Source: Achromobacter arsenitoxydans SY8 (GTDB lineage Bacteria; Pseudomonadota; Gammaproteobacteria; Burkholderiales; Burkholderiaceae_B). From it: a stretch of DNA of 64,000 bases. Below are positions 37,156-48,236 of the stretch, in pieces (position 1 is the stretch's first letter; the number at the start of each line of letters is the position of its first letter). A model generated the notes under the pieces. That model saw only the letters and a list, made by a program, of their open reading frames with translations, had not been told where the DNA came from and made no database searches. The stretch lies in assembly GCF_000236785.1 (NCBI RefSeq), contig NZ_AGUF01000031.1, forward strand, positions 1 through 64,000, in the 5' to 3' direction. Position numbers and translations under genes: made by a program.

Positions 37156-37914
37156 ATGCGAATTCTGGTTTCGAACGACGATGGTTACTCCGCCCCTGGC
37201 CTTGAAGCGCTGGTTGCGGCGCTGGAAGGGCTGGGCGATCTGACCGTTGTCGCGCCCGAAACCAACCACAGCGGCGCTTCCAATTCCCTGACGCTGAACC
37301 GGCCCCTGTCGGTGCGCACGGCGTCCAACGGCTTCATCGCCGTCAACGGCACGCCCTCGGACTGCGTGCACGTCGCCCTTACAGGCCTGATGGACACGCG
37401 CCCCGACCTGGTCGTGTCCGGCATCAACAACGGCGCCAACATGGGCGACGACACCCTTTATTCGGGCACCGTCGCCGCGGCAAGCGAAGGCTACCTGTTC
37501 GGCATTCCCGCCATCGCGTTTTCGCTTGCCGAAAAGGGCTGGGAACACATTGATTCCGCCGCCAGGGCGGCCCGCCTCGTGGTCGAGCGCCATCTGGCGC
37601 AGCCGCTGGCCGCGCCAGTGCTGCTCAACGTCAACATCCCCAGCCGCCGCTTCGAGGACATGCACGGATTCGCCGTGACGCGCCTGGGCAAGCGGCATCC
37701 GTCGCAGCCCGTGGTGCGCACTACCACGCCGTATGGCGACACGGTCTACTGGATCGGCCCGGTCGGCCTGGCCGCTGACGCGACTCCGGGCACGGATTTC
37801 CACGCCGTCGAGCAGGGCACGGTGTCCGTCACCCCCTTGCGCCTGGACCTGACCCAGCACAGCCAACTGGACGAGATCCGCACCTGGGCGGAGCCGCTAT
37901 GCGCAAGCGCGTGA
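37156..37914 (+). CDS. surE: 5'/3'-nucleotidase SurE
   Basis: SurE dephosphorylates nucleoside monophosphates and helps stationary-phase survival. The 252-residue protein starts [10 protein letters not shown] with the metal-binding Asp8 and Asp9, then has SGASNSLTL, the [12 protein letters not shown] block and [22 protein letters not shown] 37156 gives the invariant N-terminus. A TACAAT -10-like element lies about 45 bases upstream. The gene overlaps pcm by 16 bases, which is the standard operon order. Confidence 0.96.
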   Translation: MRILVSNDDGYSAPGLEALVAALEGLGDLTVVAPETNHSGASNSLTLNRPLSVRTASNGFIAVNGTPSDCVHVALTGLMDTRPDLVVSGINNGANMGDDTLYSGTVAAASEGYLFGIPAIAFSLAEKGWEHIDSAARAARLVVERHLAQPLAAPVLLNVNIPSRRFEDMHGFAVTRLGKRHPSQPVVRTTTPYGDTVYWIGPVGLAADATPGTDFHAVEQGTVSVTPLRLDLTQHSQLDEIRTWAEPLCASA

Positions 37915-38723
37915 GCCAGCCGGATATTTCGCAGGCCGGCGCGGGCCGCAGCGCCCCGGTGCGCCACGACTCCGGCCGCCTGGGTCCCGGCTACACGCCG
38001 GCCAACAGCAACACGCGCATTTCCGCGGCCACGCTGCAGAAGCAAACGCAGGCGCCGCTGCCCGCTTCGGGCGGCAATCTGGGCCTGAATTCCGAACGCC
38101 TGCGCCAGGCCATGGTGCAGCGGCTCAGGACGCAGGGCATCACAGACGAGCGCGTGCTCAGCGCCATGGCCGCCGTACCGCGCCATCTGTTCGTCGACGA
38201 GGCGCTCGCCAGCCGCGCCTACGAAGACGCTGCGCTGCCCATCGGCCATTCCCAGACAATTTCACAACCGTGGGTTGTGGCGCGTATGATCGCGGCTGCT
38301 TGCGAAGACCGCACGCCGACCCGAGTGCTCGAGGTCGGCGCCGGTTGCGGATACCAGGCGGCGGTGCTGGCGCAGTTCGTGCGCGACGTCCACACGATCG
38401 AACGCATCCGCGGACTCTACGAATTGGCGCGCGATCATCTGCGCGCCTTGCGCCTCACCACCAGGATCCGCCTGATCTACGGCGATGGCACCCTGGGGCT
38501 GCCCGGCGTGGCGCCGTTCGATGCTATCGTTGTGGCTGCCGCCGGCCTGGCCATCCCGCAAGCGCTGCTCACGCAGCTTGCGCCGGGTGGCCGCCTGATC
38601 GCTCCCGAAGGGGGCTCGAACCAGCGCCTCGTTCTCATCGAACGCACGGGCGCGGCCAGCTGGAAACGTACTGAACTAGAGGCCGTGCGCTTTGTGCCGC
38701 TACGGTCCGGAATACAATCTTGA
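37899..38723 (+). CDS. pcm: Protein-L-isoaspartate O-methyltransferase
   Basis: The enzyme methylates isoaspartyl residues in aged proteins to start their repair. The 274-residue protein has the SAM-binding motif [15 protein letters not shown], the preceding [15 protein letters not shown] substrate loop, and the C-terminal [13 protein letters not shown]. Compared with E. coli Pcm (about 208 residues) it has ~60 extra N-terminal residues, low in complexity ([20 protein letters not shown]), as I recall in other betaproteobacteria. It overlaps surE and is 16 bases ahead of nlpD. Confidence 0.93.
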   Translation: MRKRVSQPDISQAGAGRSAPVRHDSGRLGPGYTPANSNTRISAATLQKQTQAPLPASGGNLGLNSERLRQAMVQRLRTQGITDERVLSAMAAVPRHLFVDEALASRAYEDAALPIGHSQTISQPWVVARMIAAACEDRTPTRVLEVGAGCGYQAAVLAQFVRDVHTIERIRGLYELARDHLRALRLTTRIRLIYGDGTLGLPGVAPFDAIVVAAAGLAIPQALLTQLAPGGRLIAPEGGSNQRLVLIERTGAASWKRTELEAVRFVPLRSGIQS

Positions 38724-38739
38724 GCAACAGGAGAAACGT

Positions 38740-39597
38740 ATGCTCAACGGGCAGTTGCAACTGACCGATATGAATATGGGCGCGTCCATGACGCGCCTGC
38801 GCCGCCCGCTCTTCGCAGTGGGGGTCCTCAGCCTCGCCATTCTGGCCGGCTGCGCATCCAAAGGTACCCGTGCCCCCGTGGTCGACATGACCGGCGGGCA
38901 ACCCGCGTCGTCGGCCCCGTCCGGCAGCTATGTGGTCAAGCCAGGCGATACGCTCTACAAGATCGCCCGCGCCAACAACGCCGATATCGAAAACATCAAG
39001 CGCTGGAACAACATCAGCGATCCCAACCAGATCTCGGTCGGGCAGGTGCTGAAGATGTCCGGCGGTGCGGGTGGCGGCGCGCAGACCGCGCCGGTCGCCA
39101 GCGTCAAGCCGCAGCCGCGTCCGCTCGATCAGCCCGACACCTCCGCGTCGGGCACGCCCGCGCCCGACGCCACGCCCACGCCGCCGCCGGCGCCGGTGGA
39201 CACCAAACCCGCCACGCGCGCGGCCGACGCCGGGGTCATCAACTGGGCCTGGCCGGCCAGCGGCCAGGTCGTGCAGGGCTACAACGCCAGCAGCAAGGGC
39301 ATCGACATTTCCGGCGCACTTGGCGATCCCATCACCGCCGCGGCGGACGGCCTGGTCAAGTACAGCGGCAACGGCGTGCGCGGCCTGGGCAACCTGATCA
39401 TCGTCGAACACCAGAACGGCTTCATCACCGCCTACGCGCACAACCGCGCCCTGCTCGTGAAGACGGGGCAGACGGTCAAGCGCGGCGCCAAGATCGCCGA
39501 ACTCGGCCAGAGCGACACCACGTCGCCGCGCCTGCACTTCGAGATCCGCCGCCAGGGCACCCCCGTGGACCCGATGCAGTACCTGCCGCCCAAATGA
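38740..39597 (+). CDS. nlpD: NlpD-like lipoprotein with LysM and degenerate LytM (M23) domains
   Basis: The 285-residue protein has a signal peptide with lipobox LAGC (Cys38), a LysM domain (YVVKPGDTLYKIARANNADI), a Pro/Thr-rich linker and a C-terminal M23 domain (about 170-285). The M23 metal ligands are missing or changed: SKGID in place of HxxxD, and RLHFEIRR in place of HLHFEIR. That is the state of NlpD/EnvC proteins, which activate periplasmic amidases rather than cut murein themselves. AGGAGA precedes ATG 38740; a shorter start at residue 17 is possible. It follows pcm and overlaps the next gene by four bases. Confidence 0.92.
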   Translation: MLNGQLQLTDMNMGASMTRLRRPLFAVGVLSLAILAGCASKGTRAPVVDMTGGQPASSAPSGSYVVKPGDTLYKIARANNADIENIKRWNNISDPNQISVGQVLKMSGGAGGGAQTAPVASVKPQPRPLDQPDTSASGTPAPDATPTPPPAPVDTKPATRAADAGVINWAWPASGQVVQGYNASSKGIDISGALGDPITAAADGLVKYSGNGVRGLGNLIIVEHQNGFITAYAHNRALLVKTGQTVKRGAKIAELGQSDTTSPRLHFEIRRQGTPVDPMQYLPPK

Positions 39598-40373
39598 CGC
39601 CCACCCTGGTATTCGACCTCGAAACCATCCCCGACGCCGACGGGCTGCGCAAGCTCAATGGCTGGGGCGCCGACGTCCCGGACCAGGAAGTGGTCGAGCG
39701 CGCGCTTGCGGCGCGGCGCGAGGCCGTGGGCCACGACTTCCTGCCGCTGCACCTGCACAAGGTGGCGGTGGTGGGCTGCGTGTTCCGCGACGACCAGGGC
39801 TTTCGCGTCAAGACGCTGGGCCAGCCCGATGATCCTGAAGCCGCCTTGCTGGCGGGTTTCTTCAAGACCATCGAACGCTACACGCCCAAGCTCGTCAGCT
39901 GGAATGGATCCGGCTTCGACCTGCCCGTGCTGCATTACCGCAGCCTGATCCAGGGCGTGCCCGCGCCGCGCTACTGGGACATGGGCGAAGAAGACCGCGA
40001 CTTCAAGTTCAACAACTACATCTCGCGCTACCACTCGCGCCATGTGGACCTGATGGACGTGCTGGCCAAGTACAACGGCCGCGCCAACGCGCCGCTCGAC
40101 GAACTGGCCAAGCTGTGCGGCTTTCCGGGCAAGCTCGGCATGGACGGCAGCAAGGTCTGGGAAGCCTGGAGCCAGGGCCGCGCCGACGAGGTTCGCGCCT
40201 ACTGCGAGACCGACGTGGTCAACACCTGGCTGGTGTACTGCCGCTTCCGGTTCCTGCGCGGCGAACTGGACCGCACGTCCTACGAAGCGGAAGTGGCGCT
40301 GGTGCGCGACACCCTCAGCGCCAGCGACGCGCCCCACTGGAAGGAATACCTGACGGCCTGGGACGCCGGCTAG
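39594..40373 (+). CDS. Predicted 3'-5' exonuclease, DEDD family (PolB-like)
   Basis: The 259-residue protein belongs to the COG3298-type exonucleases related to the proofreading domain of family-B polymerases: Exo I FDLETIPD, Exo II SWNGSGFDLPVLHYR, and Exo III YCETDVVNTWLVY with acidic ligands in place. It should degrade nucleic acid from the 3' end in a metal-dependent way. Its position, overlapping nlpD by ATGA, places it in the surE operon where many proteobacteria have rpoS. Confidence 0.88.
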   Translation: MTPTLVFDLETIPDADGLRKLNGWGADVPDQEVVERALAARREAVGHDFLPLHLHKVAVVGCVFRDDQGFRVKTLGQPDDPEAALLAGFFKTIERYTPKLVSWNGSGFDLPVLHYRSLIQGVPAPRYWDMGEEDRDFKFNNYISRYHSRHVDLMDVLAKYNGRANAPLDELAKLCGFPGKLGMDGSKVWEAWSQGRADEVRAYCETDVVNTWLVYCRFRFLRGELDRTSYEAEVALVRDTLSASDAPHWKEYLTAWDAG

Positions 40374-40429
40374 CCGCGGCTGGCGGTCCGCGCCTGACGG
40401 CCTCCCGCCACGGCGGGAGCCGCACACTG

Positions 40430-40456
40430 AACGGGGCCTGCGCGGCCCCGTTCCTG
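40430..40456 (+). terminator. Possible terminator after the exonuclease gene
   Basis: The stem AACGGGGCC/GGCCCCGTT with a 5-base loop is followed by CCTGCGT, with no real U-tract. It may be the end of the surE operon. Confidence 0.45.
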
Positions 40457-40565
40457 CGTCCGCAGGGCAAGCAATCGACTGAAACAAAGGCGGCGGGCGC
40501 GAAACCTGGATGAAACCAGCGGGATCGCACAATGGCCTCGCTTTCTTCACTTTCAGGAGACCTAC

Positions 40566-41192
40566 ATGTCCCGATTCGCTATCCGCACCAACCTGGCCGC
40601 CCTTGCAATTGTCGCCGCGACGAGCGGCTTCGCGGCCAGCGCCGTCATGGCTGCGCCTCCTCCTGCTGCCGAGGGCGGCCCCGCCGCCATGCACGATGGC
40701 CACCGTGGCGGCGGCTTCCACAAGGGCATGCGCGACGGCCTGTTCATCCCTGGCATCGGCCCCGTGTCCAAGGCCCAGGTCGCCGAACTGAAGCTCGACG
40801 CCAAGCAGGAAGCCCTTTTCAAGACTGCGCAGGACGGCCAGCGCAGCCTGCACGAAGCCATGCGCGCCAACGGCGGCAAGCGCCACGACCTGCTCAAGGC
40901 GCAGCTGGACAGCGGCAAGCTGGATCCGCGCGCACTGGTCGAACAGTCCGAGAAATCGCGTGACCAGTTCGGCGCGCAGGCCAAGCAGGTGCGCGACCAG
41001 TGGCTGGCCGTCTGGGACAGCCTGAACGACACCCAGCGCGGCCAGGTAACCAAGATCGTCAAGGAGCGCCAGGCCAAGATGGCCGAGCGCCACGCCAAGA
41101 TGGAAGGGCGCCACGGCAAGGGCAGGGACGGCATGCCTCCGCCTCCGCCCGCCGGCGATGTGCCCCCGCCGCCGCCGCCCAAGGCCAACTAA
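40566..41192 (+). CDS. Spy/CpxP-like periplasmic protein with His-rich and Pro-rich ends
   Basis: The 208-residue protein has a signal peptide ending VMA (about residue 29). A His-containing start of the mature chain (HDGHRGGGFHKGMRDG) is followed by a helical body with LKLDAKQEALFKTAQ and LNDTQRGQVTKIVKER. These helices resemble the LTxxQ pattern of Spy/CpxP chaperones and metal-responsive periplasmic proteins. The C-terminus is a Pro tract. Its role is inferred: a periplasmic chaperone or metal-binding stress protein. TCAGGAGACC precedes the ATG. It is a single-gene unit with its own terminator. Confidence 0.75.
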   Translation: MSRFAIRTNLAALAIVAATSGFAASAVMAAPPPAAEGGPAAMHDGHRGGGFHKGMRDGLFIPGIGPVSKAQVAELKLDAKQEALFKTAQDGQRSLHEAMRANGGKRHDLLKAQLDSGKLDPRALVEQSEKSRDQFGAQAKQVRDQWLAVWDSLNDTQRGQVTKIVKERQAKMAERHAKMEGRHGKGRDGMPPPPPAGDVPPPPPPKAN

Positions 41193-41237
41193 GCCGGCAT
41201 TCCTGCCCGCAACCGGGGCGGTATCCACCGCCCCGCC

Positions 41238-41272
41238 AAACCCCGGACGTTCCCGCGTGCGGGGTTTTTCTT
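41238..41272 (+). terminator. Intrinsic terminator after the Spy-like gene
   Basis: AAACCCCG (41238) pairs with CGGGGTTT (41260), with a 14-base loop and a TTCTTT tail. Confidence 0.8.
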
Positions 41273-41355
41273 TGGGGCGGAGCATTGTCCGCAGCAGGTC
41301 CTGGCCGCGGATTCCCCGCTTTGACGCATCGGCCCGCCGTACGCCCCAAATCGGG

Positions 41356-41370
41356 GCACCAATCCGGTGC
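41356..41370. promoter_or_regulatory. NtrC-like enhancer site GCACC-N5-GGTGC
   Basis: The perfect dyad GCACC-AATCC-GGTGC matches the NtrC consensus (GCACY-N5-TGGTGC without one flanking T). It lies 52 bases upstream of the -24 element of the sigma-54 promoter, a normal enhancer position. No second complete site is visible; the overlapping GCCCC-AAATC-GGGGC at 41343-41357 is a related dyad. Confidence 0.65.
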
Positions 41371-41421
41371 GTGCCTGCGGCAACGGCAGGCAGAGCGGGG
41401 TTCATGTCGATGCGCCAAAGC

Positions 41422-41437
41422 TGGCACGGACATTGCT
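41422..41437 (+). promoter_or_regulatory. Consensus sigma-54 (RpoN) -24/-12 promoter
   Basis: TGGCACG-N4-TTGCT is a full match to the sigma-54 consensus TGGCACG-N4-TTGCW with the obligatory spacing. It points at the TorF-type porin gene, whose ATG is 102 bases downstream. Confidence 0.85.
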
Positions 41438-41538
41438 TCTATGGATTCGAGCCGGTAGTAACCAGTGCAGCAAGGCCGGCCAGCCGGATGCGCAGCGCGC
41501 CGTCCGCCTCCTCGTAAATCCGATCAGGACTCCGCACC

Positions 41539-42291
41539 ATGAAGAAGACGTTGCTAGCCTTGCCCTTCGCTCTTGCCGCTTGTTTCGCAGGGACGGCGCA
41601 GGCAGAACCCACCGATCTGGGGGGTGGTTTTTCGCTTAGCGGAAACGCGACCATAGTCAGCGACTACCGTTTTCGGGGCTATTCGCAGACCGACTTCCGT
41701 CCTGCCGTGCAACTGGGCTTCGATCTGACGCACAGCTCGGGCTTCTACCTGGGCAACTGGAACTCGAATGTCTCCAGCTTCGTGTTCACCGACGGCAACC
41801 TGGAAATGGACTTCTATGGCGGCTGGAAGGGCGATGTGGGTGGCGGCTTTACGCTGGATGCGGGCGTGCTGCATTACTACTATCCGGGCTCCAGTTCCCC
41901 CAAGGGCGGCAACTACAACAACACCGACCTCTACCTCGGCGCTTCCTACGGCAACTACAGCCTCAAGTATTCGTACACGCCCAGCGATTTCTTCAGTACT
42001 CCCGACAGCAAGGGCACCTGGTACCTGGACGGCACGGCCACGTTCGACCTGGGCGACGGCTGGGGTCTGCTGGGCCACGTGGGCTACCAGAAGCTTAAAA
42101 ACCAGACCAACATGGACGGCGATTCCATCGGCCACTACGTCGATTACAAGGTCGGCGTGACCAAGGACCTGAAGGGCTGGATCCTGGGCCTGGCCGCGGT
42201 CGGGGCCACCAAGGACAACTGGCTGCCCACCAAGTACGGCCATCCGTCGGGCCGCATCGGCGCCGTCTTCTCGGTGGCGCGTTCATTCTGA
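41539..42291 (+). CDS. TorF family putative outer-membrane porin
   Basis: The 250-residue protein has a signal peptide cut after AQA (residue 22) and a barrel-like body of alternating strands: GNATIVSDYRFRGYSQTDFR, the family hallmark, then repeated Gly/Tyr/Asp-rich strands ending in F (VFSVARSF), the usual outer-membrane signal. This fits the TorF (TIGR02001) group. In many proteobacteria this gene comes directly before glnK-amtB, but here rlmD follows. The upstream sigma-54 promoter and NtrC-like site imply induction by nitrogen limitation. A strong terminator makes it monocistronic. Confidence 0.85.
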   Translation: MKKTLLALPFALAACFAGTAQAEPTDLGGGFSLSGNATIVSDYRFRGYSQTDFRPAVQLGFDLTHSSGFYLGNWNSNVSSFVFTDGNLEMDFYGGWKGDVGGGFTLDAGVLHYYYPGSSSPKGGNYNNTDLYLGASYGNYSLKYSYTPSDFFSTPDSKGTWYLDGTATFDLGDGWGLLGHVGYQKLKNQTNMDGDSIGHYVDYKVGVTKDLKGWILGLAAVGATKDNWLPTKYGHPSGRIGAVFSVARSF

Positions 42292-42326
42292 TATCCGTGG
42301 CGGCGCCCTGAACAGCGCCGGCCTTT

Positions 42327-42379
42327 GGGGTTTGCGGGCCGCCGCCGCTTAAAGGCGGCGCCCGCAAGCCCCTTTTTTT
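42327..42379 (+). terminator. Long intrinsic terminator after the TorF-type porin
   Basis: GGGGTTTGCGGGC...CGCCGCC and its complement form a long stem with a TTAAA loop and a TTTTTTTA tail. Confidence 0.9.
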
Positions 42380-42503
42380 ATGCGCGTTTCCGGGATAGCC
42401 CGGCGGCGCCGCGCAGGGGTTCCGGCCCCGCCAAACCCGATTTCCGGTATTGCGCCCAGTCCTTCTACAATGTCGGGTTGCGTGCAATTCTGGACTGCGT
42501 GAG

Positions 42504-43997
42504 ATGTCTGACGTTTTGAGTATCGAATCCCTGGACCTGGAAGCCAGGGGGATCGCCCGCCGCGACGGGAAAGTCGTGTTCGTGGAAGGCGCCTTGCCGG
42601 GCGAGCGGGTCACTGCGGTGACGTTGCGCCGCAAGCCTTCCTATGAAACCGCCCGCGTGGACGAAGTGCTGCGCCCCTCGTCGCAGCGCGTTACGCCCCG
42701 CTGCCCGCATTTCGGCGTCTGTGGCGGCTGTGCCATGCAGCACCTGGAGCCCTCCACGCAGGTGGCCATCAAGCAGCGCGCGCTGGAAGACACGTTCTGG
42801 CACGTCGGCAAGCTGCGCCCGGCGCTGATCCTGGCGCCGCTGCAGGGCCCGACCTGGGGCTACCGCTACCGCGCGCGCCTGTCGGTGCGCGTCGTGCCGA
42901 AGAAGGGCGGGGTGCTGGTGGGCTTCCACGAGCGCAAGAGCAGCTACGTTGCCGACATGCGCGAATGCCACGTGCTGCCGCGCCACGTCAGCGACCTCCT
43001 GATCCCGCTGCGCGAGATGATCGCCTCGATGTCGGCGCCGGACCGCATGCCCCAGATCGAGGTGTCGCTGGGCGACGGCGTGACGGCGCTGGTGCTGCGG
43101 CACCTGCTGCCGCTGACCGACGGCGACATCGCCATCCTGCGCGCGTTTGCCGCCCGCCATAACGTGCAGTGGTGGCTGCAGGCCAAGGGGCCGGACACGG
43201 TCCACGCGCTCGAGCGCGAACACAACGACGCGCTGTCCTACACCATGCCGGAATTCGGCTTGCGCATGCCGTACCGGCCCACCGATTTCACGCAGGTCAA
43301 CCACGCGATCAACCGCGCGATGGTGTCGCGCGCGCTCAAGCTGCTGGATGTGCAGCCCACCGACCGCGTGGCCGACCTGTTCTGCGGCCTGGGCAATTTC
43401 ACCTTGCCCCTGGCCACCCAGTGCCGCGAAGCCGTCGGCGTCGAAGGCAGCAAGGCGCTGACCGACCGCGCCTTCGACGCGGCGTCGCGCCACGGTCTGG
43501 GCGATCGCACCAGCTTCGCCACGCTGAACCTGTTCGAGGTCGACGCGACCTGGCTGCGCAGCCTGGGCTTTTTCGACCGCATGCTGATCGACCCGCCGCG
43601 CGAAGGCGCACACGCCGTGTCGCAGGCGCTGTCGGAACTGACGCCCGAAGAGCGTCCGCGCCGCATCGTGTACGTGTCCTGTAATCCCGCCACCCTGGCG
43701 CGGGACGCGGCGATTCTCGTGCACGAAGGCGGCTATGTGCTCAAGAGCGCCGGCGTGATCAACATGTTCCCGCACACGGGGCACGTGGAATCCATCGCTG
43801 TGTTCGAATCGCTGGACGCCGCGGGCGTGCTTGAAGTCAAGGAACGCGCCCGCCAACGCGCCATCCAGGCCGCCGCGGATGCGCTGGCGGCGGAAGAAGC
43901 GAAGCTGGCCGCCGCGGCCGAAAAGGCGGCGGCCAAGCAAGCCGCCACCGAAGCCTACGAAGCGCGCATCGCCGCCGAGGCGCAAGCGGGGCAATAA
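42504..43997 (+). CDS. rlmD: 23S rRNA (uracil(1939)-C5)-methyltransferase RlmD
   Basis: The 497-residue protein has a TRAM domain, the 4Fe-4S cluster ligands Cys67, Cys73, Cys76 and Cys155 ([10 protein letters not shown] and RECHVL), and a SAM-dependent catalytic domain with [24 protein letters not shown] and the nucleophile in [12 protein letters not shown]. This is the RumA/RlmD set, which methylates U1939. About 55 residues after the catalytic domain form an Ala/Glu/Lys-rich helix ([20 protein letters not shown] onward) that E. coli RlmD lacks. ATG 42504 gives the normal N-terminus. Confidence 0.93.
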   Translation: MSDVLSIESLDLEARGIARRDGKVVFVEGALPGERVTAVTLRRKPSYETARVDEVLRPSSQRVTPRCPHFGVCGGCAMQHLEPSTQVAIKQRALEDTFWHVGKLRPALILAPLQGPTWGYRYRARLSVRVVPKKGGVLVGFHERKSSYVADMRECHVLPRHVSDLLIPLREMIASMSAPDRMPQIEVSLGDGVTALVLRHLLPLTDGDIAILRAFAARHNVQWWLQAKGPDTVHALEREHNDALSYTMPEFGLRMPYRPTDFTQVNHAINRAMVSRALKLLDVQPTDRVADLFCGLGNFTLPLATQCREAVGVEGSKALTDRAFDAASRHGLGDRTSFATLNLFEVDATWLRSLGFFDRMLIDPPREGAHAVSQALSELTPEERPRRIVYVSCNPATLARDAAILVHEGGYVLKSAGVINMFPHTGHVESIAVFESLDAAGVLEVKERARQRAIQAAADALAAEEAKLAAAAEKAAAKQAATEAYEARIAAEAQAGQ

Positions 43998-44052
43998 GCC
44001 TCGGGGCCGGGCAGGGCGCGCCTGTTGTTGCAAGGCGCCGCCCGGCCGCGCC

Positions 44053-44445
44053 TCAGTGCGAACAGCCCAGGCTTTCCAGGATGGGGCAGTCGGGTCTGTC
44101 GTCGCCATGGCAATGCTCCGCCAGATGCTTGAGCGTGGCCGCCATCTCGCGCAGCGCCTCGGCCTTGCGTTCCAATTCCTGCACGTGCTCCAGCGCAATG
44201 CGCTTGACGTCCGCGCTGGCGCGGCTGCGGTCCTTCCACAGCGTCAGCAGCTCGTTCATCTGCTCCACCGAAAAGCCCAGGTCGCGCGCGCGGCGCACGA
44301 AACGCAGCGTGTGCAGGTCATGTTCGGTGTAGACGCGGTAGCCCGAGTCCGTGCGCACTGCCGGCCCGATGAGGCCGATGCTCTCGTAGTAGCGGATCAT
44401 CTTGGCGGAAATGCCCGAGCTTTTCGCGGCTTGTCCGATGTTCAT
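44053..44445 (-). CDS. cueR: Cu(I)-responsive MerR-family regulator CueR
   Basis: The 130-residue protein has the MerR winged helix (MNIGQAAKSSGISAKMIRYY), a dimerisation helix and the metal loop CHGDDRPDC with Cys112 and Cys120 at exactly the positions used by E. coli CueR for Cu(I). In that family, copper binding twists a 19-bp-spaced promoter into activity. The gene lies 29 bases after copA on the same strand, so it is likely cotranscribed, and two promoters of that type are present at 46786-46861. Confidence 0.93.
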   Translation of the reverse strand: MNIGQAAKSSGISAKMIRYYESIGLIGPAVRTDSGYRVYTEHDLHTLRFVRRARDLGFSVEQMNELLTLWKDRSRASADVKRIALEHVQELERKAEALREMAATLKHLAEHCHGDDRPDCPILESLGCSH

Positions 44446-44474
44446 GGGTTTGCTCCTGGATTTCCGATACCGGT

Positions 44475-46757
<2,283 letters not shown>

Positions 46758-46785
46758 GGCAGTCTCTGTCTGGATGGGAGCACCC

Positions 46786-46816
46786 AGTTTCATCCTTCCC
46801 ATTGTGGGAAGGTCAA
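46786..46816 (-). promoter_or_regulatory. CueR-type promoter of copA-cueR
   Basis: On the minus strand, TTGACC (46816-46811) is followed by a 19-base spacer with the dyad CCTTCCCA-CAA-TGGGAAGG and a GAAACT -10. The long spacer and dyad are the marks of MerR-family activation. Confidence 0.8.
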
Positions 46817-46830
46817 GCCCCATTCTACGC

Positions 46831-46861
46831 TTGACCCTGACACCATGGGAAGGTTTAACCT
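46831..46861 (+). promoter_or_regulatory. CueR-type promoter of copZ
   Basis: TTGACC (46831), a 19-base spacer ending in GGGAAGGTT, and TAACCT (46856) repeat the copper-responsive promoter layout in the opposite direction. The left half of the dyad is degenerate (ACCCTGAC). Confidence 0.75.
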
Positions 46862-46920
46862 GCGTTCAATGGTGGAACAGACCGATCCCGCCAGCCTTTC
46901 ATAACCCCAGGAGAAATCTA

Positions 46921-47121
46921 ATGAGCATCGAGTTCCAAGTGCCCGACATGACTTGCGGCCATTGCGTCAAGACCATCACCGGCGCCGTGAACCAGGCAGC
47001 CCCGGGCGCCTCTGTTGCGGTGGATCTGCCGACGCATCGCGTAACGGTGACCGGCACTGACCAGGCCGACAAGATAGAGGCCGCCATCCGCGAAGCCGGC
47101 TACGAGCCGTCGCGCGTCTGA
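46921..47121 (+). CDS. copZ: Copper chaperone CopZ
   Basis: The 66-residue protein is a single heavy-metal-associated (HMA) domain: DMTCGHC with the two metal-binding cysteines at residues 12 and 15, and a GYEP ending. It should carry Cu(I) to CopA or CueR in the cytoplasm. AGGAGAAATCTA precedes the ATG. It is divergent from copA and has its own CueR-type promoter. Confidence 0.93.
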   Translation: MSIEFQVPDMTCGHCVKTITGAVNQAAPGASVAVDLPTHRVTVTGTDQADKIEAAIREAGYEPSRV

Positions 47122-47212
47122 GGCAAGCGGGAAGGCTGGGCTATGATAGATCCAGCCTTTTCAATATAAGTACCCGATTGCTGTTGGCTATCAATCAATT
47201 AAATTAATTAAA

Positions 47213-47242
47213 TTGGATTAGTTAATAGCTGGTGTTTATGAT
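47213..47242 (+). promoter_or_regulatory. Sigma-70-like promoter of the peroxiredoxin-glutaredoxin gene
   Basis: In a very AT-rich gap, TTGGAT (47213) and TATGAT (47237, five of six matches) are 18 bases apart, 50 bases before the ATG at 47292. Confidence 0.5.
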
Positions 47243-47291
47243 TCTATCCATGGTGGTTAACCAAACCCCGCTACCCCAAGGAGAGATTCGA

Positions 47292-48020
47292 ATGCTGCAA
47301 AACCGCGAAGGCCAACGTGTTCCGAACGTTACGTTCCCCGTCCGCGAGGACAACACGTGGAAGAAGGTCACGACCGACGACCTGTTCAAGAACAAGACTG
47401 TCGTGGTCTTCTCGCTTCCCGGCGCTTTCACGCCGACCTGCTCGTCGACCCACCTGCCGCGCTATAACGAACTGGCCCCCGCGTTTTTCGACGCCGGCGT
47501 GGACAGCATTGTCTGCGTTTCGGTCAACGATACCTTCGTCATGAACGAATGGGCCAAGGACCAGGAATCGGCCAACATCACGCTGCTGCCCGACGGCAAC
47601 GGCGCCTTCACCGAAGGCATGGGCATGCTGGTCGACAAGAGCGACCTGGGCTTTGGCAAGCGCAGCTGGCGCTATTCCATGCTCGTCAAGGACGGCGTGG
47701 TCCAGAAGATGTTCATCGAGCCGGAAAAGGAAGGCGACCCGTTTGAAGTGTCGGACGCCGACACCATGCTGTCGCACTTCGCCCCGACGGCCAAGAAGCC
47801 CGACCAAGTGGTCGTGTTCTCCAAGCCGGGCTGCCCGTTCTGCGTGGAAGCCAAGGCGCTGCTCGACAGCAAGGGCTACGCCCCGATCGAGATCCCGCTG
47901 GAAAACAAGGTCCGCGGCCGCGTCATCGGCGCGGTGTCCGGCAAGGGCACGGCTCCCCAGGTGTTCATCAATGGCGCCCTGATCGGCGGCCTGGAAGACC
48001 TGAAGGCGCACTTCGCCTAA
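47292..48020 (+). CDS. Peroxiredoxin-glutaredoxin fusion (Prx5/Grx hybrid)
   Basis: The 242-residue protein joins an AhpC/Prx5-type peroxiredoxin (peroxidatic Cys50 in PGAFTPTC) to a C-terminal glutaredoxin with CPFC (Cys181 and Cys184). Such hybrids, first described in Haemophilus and Chromatium, reduce peroxides directly with glutathione because the fused Grx recycles the Prx. ATG 47292 has AAGGAGA and starts [17 protein letters not shown]; an upstream start at 47232 would overlap the -10. The gene is likely induced by oxidative stress, but no OxyR site could be confirmed. Confidence 0.93.
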   Translation: MLQNREGQRVPNVTFPVREDNTWKKVTTDDLFKNKTVVVFSLPGAFTPTCSSTHLPRYNELAPAFFDAGVDSIVCVSVNDTFVMNEWAKDQESANITLLPDGNGAFTEGMGMLVDKSDLGFGKRSWRYSMLVKDGVVQKMFIEPEKEGDPFEVSDADTMLSHFAPTAKKPDQVVVFSKPGCPFCVEAKALLDSKGYAPIEIPLENKVRGRVIGAVSGKGTAPQVFINGALIGGLEDLKAHFA

Positions 48021-48028
48021 GTTGCGCC

Positions 48029-48057
48029 GCCGGGCGGGGACGCATTCCCCGCCCGGC
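48029..48057. other. Stable hairpin after the Prx/Grx gene
   Basis: The 11-bp stem GCCGGGCGGGG/CCCCGCCCGGC with a 7-base loop sits just after the stop. It lacks a U-tract and so may protect the 3' end or act with Rho. Confidence 0.55.
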
Positions 48058-48236
48058 TGGCCGGCCGGTGCGGTCAGGTGGCCGCACGGCCGGCGCTTCC
48101 GAGTTTCCCTTCTTTCGCACCCTTATCGCATTGCTGCGCGGCCAGCCGCGGGACGGCGTTCGTCCAGAGGATGCGCAATAAGGCGGAACTCGCCTTTGAA
48201 TTCCTGCTTACACGCAACACCGGGGGATACCCACTC

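Noticed and set aside
47140-47240. OxyR-binding site before the Prx/Grx fusion
   Set aside because: CTAT and ATAG tetramers occur, but they are not spaced in the four-fold ATAG-N7-CTAT pattern.
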